Source: Candidatus Methylomirabilota bacterium
GTDB lineage: Bacteria; Methylomirabilota; Methylomirabilia; Methylomirabilales; JACQHM01
NCBI GenBank assembly: GCA_016199025.1
Contig: JACQHM010000085.1
Location: 1-17,460 of the forward strand
Length of the DNA stretch: 17,460 nucleotides
Reading direction: 5' to 3'
The position numbers and the translations under genes were made by a program. A model generated the notes under the pieces. The model was not told the origin of the DNA, did no database searches, and was given only the letters and a program-made list of their open reading frames with translations. This document shows, piece after piece, positions 13,520 through 17,460 of the stretch (the first letter of the stretch is position 1; every line of letters starts with the position of its first letter).

Positions 13520-14283
13520 GGGTCGTTGGCATTATCCCTGCCCGCTATGCTTCCAGCCGCCTACCTGGAAAGCCTCTCCTCTCCATTGCCGGGAAACCAA
13601 TGATCCAGCATGTGTACGAGCGGGCCTCGCAGGCCAAGTCCCTCGATTGGCTTCTCGTCGCCACCGACGATCCCCGGGTCAAGGAGGTGGTCGAAGGCTT
13701 TGGAGGCTTTGCCCGTTTGACCTCCCCCTCCCATCCTTCCGGCACCGACCGGGCGGCCGAGGTGGCCTCGGACCTCTCCTGCGACTTGGTGGTGAACGTC
13801 CAGGGAGACGAACCGTTGATCCCCCCGGCCCTGATCGACGAGGCCGTCCTGCCCCTCCTCCACGAGGCAACCCTCCCTATGGGGACTGTCTGCCGGAGGA
13901 TCGTCGAGCCGGCGGAGGCCCTTGATCCCAACGTGACGAAGGTGGTCTTTGACCTTCAGGGCTTCGCCCTCTATTTCTCCCGGGCCCCTATCCCCTATGT
14001 AAGAGAAGGGGTTGAGGGTTTAGGGTTGCCGTTCTATAAGCATATTGGGCTGTACGTGTACCGGCGAGAGACGTTGCTGAAGCTGGCGAAGCTCAAACCC
14101 ACTCCGTTGGAGGAGGCCGAAAGGTTGGAGCAGCTCCGGGCCTTGGAACATGGGGTCCGGATCAGGGTGGTGGAGACCCGTCATGACTCCTTTGGCGTGG
14201 ACACGCCAGAGGATCTGGAAAAAGTTTGCCAGCTCATGGCAGAGGGTGCAGGGTTTAGGGATCGTGGTTCAGGGGGTCTTTAA
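13516..14283 (+). CDS. kdsB: CMP-Kdo synthetase (3-deoxy-manno-octulosonate cytidylyltransferase)
   Basis: KdsB activates Kdo with CTP to give CMP-Kdo for transfer to lipid A. The 255-residue protein shows the nucleotide-binding IPARYASSRLPGKPL (7-21), HPSGTDRAAEVA, the metal/nucleotide motif NVQGDEP (94-100), FSRAPIPYV, HIGLYVYR, and FGVDTPEDLEKV near the end. The GTG at 13516 overlaps the stop of the kinase gene, with GAAGGGAGA upstream. The family normally ends soon after the DTPEDLE helix. Here about 12 extra residues (GAGFRDRGSGGL) are encoded by degenerate GTTTAGG/GTTCAGG heptads, so the C-terminus seems to have been extended by a repeat. CTP comes from PyrG, encoded next. Confidence 0.93.
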   Translation: MRVVGIIPARYASSRLPGKPLLSIAGKPMIQHVYERASQAKSLDWLLVATDDPRVKEVVEGFGGFARLTSPSHPSGTDRAAEVASDLSCDLVVNVQGDEPLIPPALIDEAVLPLLHEATLPMGTVCRRIVEPAEALDPNVTKVVFDLQGFALYFSRAPIPYVREGVEGLGLPFYKHIGLYVYRRETLLKLAKLKPTPLEEAERLEQLRALEHGVRIRVVETRHDSFGVDTPEDLEKVCQLMAEGAGFRDRGSGGL

Positions 14284-14296
14284 CCTTCACGATCCC
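14246..14296 (+). repeat. Degenerate heptads and hairpin across the kdsB stop
   Basis: Four heptads in register (GTGCAGG, GTTTAGG, GATCGTG, GTTCAGG; 14246-14273) end the kdsB frame. GGGATCGTG (14258-14266) is perfectly complementary to CACGATCCC (14288-14296), giving a 9-bp stem with a 21-nt loop that contains the stop codon. No T-run follows, so it is not an ordinary terminator. It may protect mRNA ends or affect kdsB-pyrG coupling. Confidence 0.6.
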
Positions 14297-14330
14297 CCGT
14301 ACCCGGAATCCTGAACGCTAGGAGAAGAAG

Positions 14331-15938
14331 ATGGGGACGAAGTTCATCGTTGTCACGGGAGGAGTTCTCTCGTCGCTGGGGAAGGGCCTGGCCGCCGCCT
14401 CCATCGGGCGCCTCCTGGAGGGAAGGGGATTCACCGTGACCCTGTTGAAGTGTGACCCCTACATCAACGTGGATGCCGGGACCATGAACCCCTTCCAGCA
14501 TGGGGAGGTCTTCGTCACCGAGGATGGGGCGGAGACGGATCTCGACCTCGGCCACTACGAGCGGTTTACCGATGTGGTCTTGACCAGGGATCACAATGTC
14601 ACCACCGGTCAGATCTATTACTCGGTGATCAGCAAGGAGCGCAGGGGGGACTATCTCGGCGGGACAGTCCAGGTGATCCCCCACATCACCGACGAGATCA
14701 AACGGGCCATCTACAAGGTTGCCAAGGGGGTGGATGTGGTCATCGTTGAGGTAGGGGGGACGGTGGGCGACATCGAAGGCCTTCCCTTCCTGGAGGCGAT
14801 CCGCCAGTTCAGGGCTGACGTGGGGCGGGAGAACATCCTCTACATCCATGTGACACTGGTTCCCTACATCGCCACGGCCGGGGAGCTGAAATCGAAACCG
14901 ACCCAGCATAGTGTCAAGGAGCTCCTTCAGATCGGGATCCAGCCGGACATCCTCCTCTGCCGAACGGACCGCTTCCTGCCGAAGGAGCTCAAATCCAAGA
15001 TCGCCCTCTTCTGTAATATCTCCGAGCGGGCGGTGATCACAGCCAAGGATGTCTCCACTATCTACGAGGTCCCTCTCGTCTTTCACCAGGAGGGGCTCGA
15101 TGCCCTTATCGTCGAGCTGTTGAAGCTCCCCGAGACGCCTCAGGACCTCTCCGTTTGGGAAGGGATCGTCGAGCGGATCAAGCATCCCTCGAGGGCTGTG
15201 GAGATCGCCGTCGTCGGCAAATACCTGGAGTTAAAAGATGCCTACAAATCCTTGATAGAGGCCATCGCCCATGGCGGGATCGCCAACGACGCTCACGTTC
15301 GGATCAAACCGGTGGATGCGGAGGGGGTGGAGCGGGACGGGCCGAAGCAGTACCTCGACGACGTCTCCGGTCTCCTGGTGCCAGGTGGCTTTGGCGTCCG
15401 GGGGGTCGAGGGGAAGATCGAGGCCATCCGGTACGCCCGAGAGGAAAGGATCCCTTTCTTCGGGATCTGCCTGGGACTCCAGTGTGCGGTCATCGAGTTC
15501 GCCCGGAACGTCTGCGATCTTCCGGGGGCGAACAGCCGGGAGTTCGACCTCCACACGCCCTATCCTGTCATCGACCTCCTGCCGGAGCAGCGAAGTGTCA
15601 CCAACCTGGGAGGGACCATGCGTCTGGGGTCTTATCCCTGTCGGCTCATCACCCCCTCCAGGGCCTATGAAGCCTACGGGGTCGAGGAGATCACCGAGAG
15701 GCACCGCCACCGCTATGAGGTGAACAACGAGTACCGAACGCTTCTCGAAGAGCGAGGCATGCGGGTCTCCGGGATCTGGCCGGAGGGGGACCTGGTGGAG
15801 ATGATCGAGCTTCTGGATCATCCCTGGTTCGTGGGGTGCCAGTTCCATCCCGAGTTCCGGTCGCGGCCGAAGCGCCCCCACCCGTTGTTCGCGGCCTTCA
15901 TCAGGGCGGCCCTCAACCACCAAAAAAACAGGGTGTAG
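14331..15938 (+). CDS. pyrG: CTP synthase
   Basis: PyrG makes CTP from UTP, ATP and glutamine. The length of 535 residues is normal. The N-terminal synthetase domain starts KFIVVTGGVLSSLGKGLAAASIG and has KCDPYINVDAGTMNPFQHGEVFV. The C-terminal class I glutamine amidotransferase domain has GGFGVRGVEGKI, the nucleophile in FFGICLGLQ (Cys 380) and QFHPEF with its partner His and Glu. AGGAGA (14320-14325) precedes the ATG. Its place between kdsB and kdsA is common in LPS operons and makes sense because KdsB uses CTP. No active-site change is visible. Confidence 0.98.
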   Translation: MGTKFIVVTGGVLSSLGKGLAAASIGRLLEGRGFTVTLLKCDPYINVDAGTMNPFQHGEVFVTEDGAETDLDLGHYERFTDVVLTRDHNVTTGQIYYSVISKERRGDYLGGTVQVIPHITDEIKRAIYKVAKGVDVVIVEVGGTVGDIEGLPFLEAIRQFRADVGRENILYIHVTLVPYIATAGELKSKPTQHSVKELLQIGIQPDILLCRTDRFLPKELKSKIALFCNISERAVITAKDVSTIYEVPLVFHQEGLDALIVELLKLPETPQDLSVWEGIVERIKHPSRAVEIAVVGKYLELKDAYKSLIEAIAHGGIANDAHVRIKPVDAEGVERDGPKQYLDDVSGLLVPGGFGVRGVEGKIEAIRYAREERIPFFGICLGLQCAVIEFARNVCDLPGANSREFDLHTPYPVIDLLPEQRSVTNLGGTMRLGSYPCRLITPSRAYEAYGVEEITERHRHRYEVNNEYRTLLEERGMRVSGIWPEGDLVEMIELLDHPWFVGCQFHPEFRSRPKRPHPLFAAFIRAALNHQKNRV

Positions 15939-15944
15939 GGTGGA

Positions 15945-16766
15945 ATGACAAGGGAAGTTTGCATCGGCAATATCAGGGTCGGGGGAGGAAACCCGCTGGC
16001 GTTGATCGCCGGCCCCTGCGTCATCGAGGGGGAGGACCATCTCCTCAAGACGGCCGAGCGGATTCAAAGGATCTGCGCTGAACTCCAGATCCCCTTCATC
16101 CTGAAGTCTTCCTACGATAAAGCCAACCGTTCCTCCATTCGGTCCTTCCGGGGGCCGGGGTTGAAGGAAGGTTTGAGGATCTTAAAGAAGGCTAGGGAGA
16201 CCCTCGGCCTTCCCGTCCTCTCTGACATCCACCAGGTGGCAGAGGTTCAAGAGGCGGCCGAGGTCCTGGACGTCCTCCAGATCCCTGCCTTCCTCTGCCG
16301 TCAGACAGACCTCGTGGTGGCGGCGGCCGGGACCGGAAGGCCGGTGAACGCGAAAAAAGGTCAGTTCCTCTCCCCATGGGAGGTGAAGAATATCATCGAG
16401 AAGGCGACCTCAACGGGGAACCACAACCTCCTCTTGACCGAGCGGGGGACGAGCTTCGGCTACAACAACCTGGTGGTGGACATGCGATCCCTCCCGATCC
16501 TGCGGGACTTCGGCTACCCCGTCGTCTTCGACGCCACCCACAGCGTCCAACTGCCCGGTGGGGCCGGGACCGCCTCCTCAGGCCGTCGGGAGTTTGTCCC
16601 GTATCTTACAAGGGCGGCGGTGGCCGTGGGAGTGGATGCCCTCTTCATGGAGGTCCATCCCGACCCGGACCATGCCCCCTCCGATGGCCCCACCATGGTG
16701 CGGTTGGACGACCTTCGGGACCTTCTCCATCAGGTGAAGAGGATCGAGGAGGCCCTCTGGCGATGA
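15945..16766 (+). CDS. kdsA: Kdo-8-phosphate synthase (metal-type)
   Basis: KdsA condenses phosphoenolpyruvate with arabinose 5-phosphate to give Kdo 8-phosphate. This 273-residue TIM barrel shows FILKSSYDKANRSS, FRGPGLKEGL, FLCRQTDL, VNAKKGQFLSPWEV, ERGTSFGYNNLVVDMRSL, DATHSVQLPGG and MEVHPDPDHAPSDGP. Cys 25 in LIAGPCVIEG occupies the place of the metal-binding Cys of the Aquifex-type enzyme, where E. coli KdsA has Asn. The His, Glu and Asp partners are present in the later motifs, so a metal-dependent enzyme is expected. The start lies 6 bp after the pyrG stop, with GGGTGGA before the ATG. The stop overlaps the next start (ATGA). Confidence 0.96.
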   Translation: MTREVCIGNIRVGGGNPLALIAGPCVIEGEDHLLKTAERIQRICAELQIPFILKSSYDKANRSSIRSFRGPGLKEGLRILKKARETLGLPVLSDIHQVAEVQEAAEVLDVLQIPAFLCRQTDLVVAAAGTGRPVNAKKGQFLSPWEVKNIIEKATSTGNHNLLLTERGTSFGYNNLVVDMRSLPILRDFGYPVVFDATHSVQLPGGAGTASSGRREFVPYLTRAAVAVGVDALFMEVHPDPDHAPSDGPTMVRLDDLRDLLHQVKRIEEALWR

Positions 16767-17460
16767 ACCATCTCCTCAGGGTCTTAAGATACACAGTCCC
16801 CTATAAGGGGTTAGTCTTTCTCGCTATCCTCTCCGCGATGGGGATGGCGGCCTTAAGTGCTGCCTCCATCGGGGCGATCCAACCTGTTTTTGATGTCCTC
16901 CTAGCCCCTTCGGGCTCATCCCTTCCCATCCACCTCCCCGAGGGCCTCAAGCCTTGGTTCGGGGGGTACTGGGAGGCCTTTCAACGGGTCTCGCGGGAGG
17001 ACAGGATCACCTTGATCAGCATCCTCGCCGGCCTCTTGCTGGTTGCGGTCATTGTCAGGGCCTTCTTCTTCTACCTGCATAAGTACCTGACCGCCTACCT
17101 GGCCGAGCGGGTCATGATGGATGTCCGGAACCGGCTCTACGCCCACCTCCACACCCTCTCCCTTGGGTTCTTCACAAAGCGGTCCACAGGGGAGATCATG
17201 GCCAGGGCGACCTACGACGTGGACACCATCGGAAAGATGGTGGTTACTCTGCTCGAAAGTGCTTTAAAGGAGCCCCTCCAAATCCTGGGCTTTCTGACCA
17301 TCCTGTTTTTGATCAAGTGGCCGTTCGCCCTTCTCGCCATCCTCACCTTCCCCCTGGCGGTCTATCCCATCGTGAGGTTCGGGAAGAAGATGCGCTCCAG
17401 GGGGACCCGCCGACAAGAGAGGTGGGCGGAGCTGAACACCATCCTCCAGGAGACCATCTC
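16763..17460 (+). CDS. MsbA-type ABC exporter, 5' part only
   Basis: The frame opens at ATG 16763, overlapping the kdsA stop, and is still open at the window end (232 codons). It is the transmembrane half of a type IV ABC exporter: segments at about 15-40, 90-110 and 165-210. Between them comes the coupling region AERVMMDVRNRLYAHLHTLSLGFFTKRSTGEIMAR, the hallmark of MsbA and related exporters. The ATP-binding domain lies outside the window. Position in a Kdo operon favours the lipid A-core flippase MsbA, but another exporter of the same family is possible. Confidence 0.85.
   Translation, partial: MNHLLRVLRYTVPYKGLVFLAILSAMGMAALSAASIGAIQPVFDVLLAPSGSSLPIHLPEGLKPWFGGYWEAFQRVSREDRITLISILAGLLLVAVIVRAFFFYLHKYLTAYLAERVMMDVRNRLYAHLHTLSLGFFTKRSTGEIMARATYDVDTIGKMVVTLLESALKEPLQILGFLTILFLIKWPFALLAILTFPLAVYPIVRFGKKMRSRGTRRQERWAELNTILQETI

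Overview
This window is G+C-rich, almost entirely plus-strand coding DNA from a didermic (LPS-bearing) bacterium. It carries a type II secretion system (T2SS) operon followed by genes for nucleotide-sugar, heptose and Kdo synthesis and an MsbA-type exporter. Gene content does not fix the lineage. The order kdsB-pyrG-kdsA, a metal-type KdsA and abundant 7-bp repeats would fit an environmental lineage outside the enteric gammaproteobacteria, such as Desulfobacterota or NC10-like groups; this is inference.

Layout. Positions 1-263 are non-coding on the plus strand and end in a promoter and operator-like palindrome. Positions 264-977 hold a VapBC-like pair: an excisionase-type helix-turn-helix antitoxin and a PIN toxin whose frame is broken by one extra G. 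Positions 978-1406 hold little except a doubtful 52-residue ORF, a perfect 15-bp terminator and a promoter. Positions 1407-10962 are a T2SS operon in the order gspF-G-H-I-J-K-L-M-C-D, with many stop/start overlaps. No gspE ATPase or gspO peptidase lies in the window. Position 11026 onward encodes a UDP-sugar 6-dehydrogenase. After a 127-bp gap with a heptad array and a promoter come hldA-like kinase, kdsB, pyrG, kdsA and the 5' part of an msbA-like gene, which runs off the end.

How the genes work together. GspF, L, M and C form the inner-membrane platform, GspG-K the pseudopilus and GspD the outer-membrane channel. HldA-like kinase serves the heptose branch and KdsB and KdsA the Kdo branch of LPS inner-core synthesis. 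PyrG supplies the CTP that KdsB consumes, and MsbA would flip the lipid A-core. The whole window is thus an envelope-biogenesis region.

The most unusual signal is a set of heptanucleotide-repeat elements at T2SS gene junctions (H/I, I/J, J/K, L/M, C/D). They are built from degenerate GATGTTS and SAACATC heptads, mostly as inverted arms around a core. Two copies share a 31-nt core with 27 identical positions. In gspI, gspJ, gspK and gspD the repeats are read in frame as the N-terminal leader, just before the prepilin or Sec signal. Because 7 and 3 are coprime, each such array encodes the same cyclic peptide in all three frames, with no stop codon on either strand. Further heptad families lie in the gspI leader (CAGGGGT), upstream of hldA (CTAGCCA) and at the kdsB 3' end (GTTCAGG-like).
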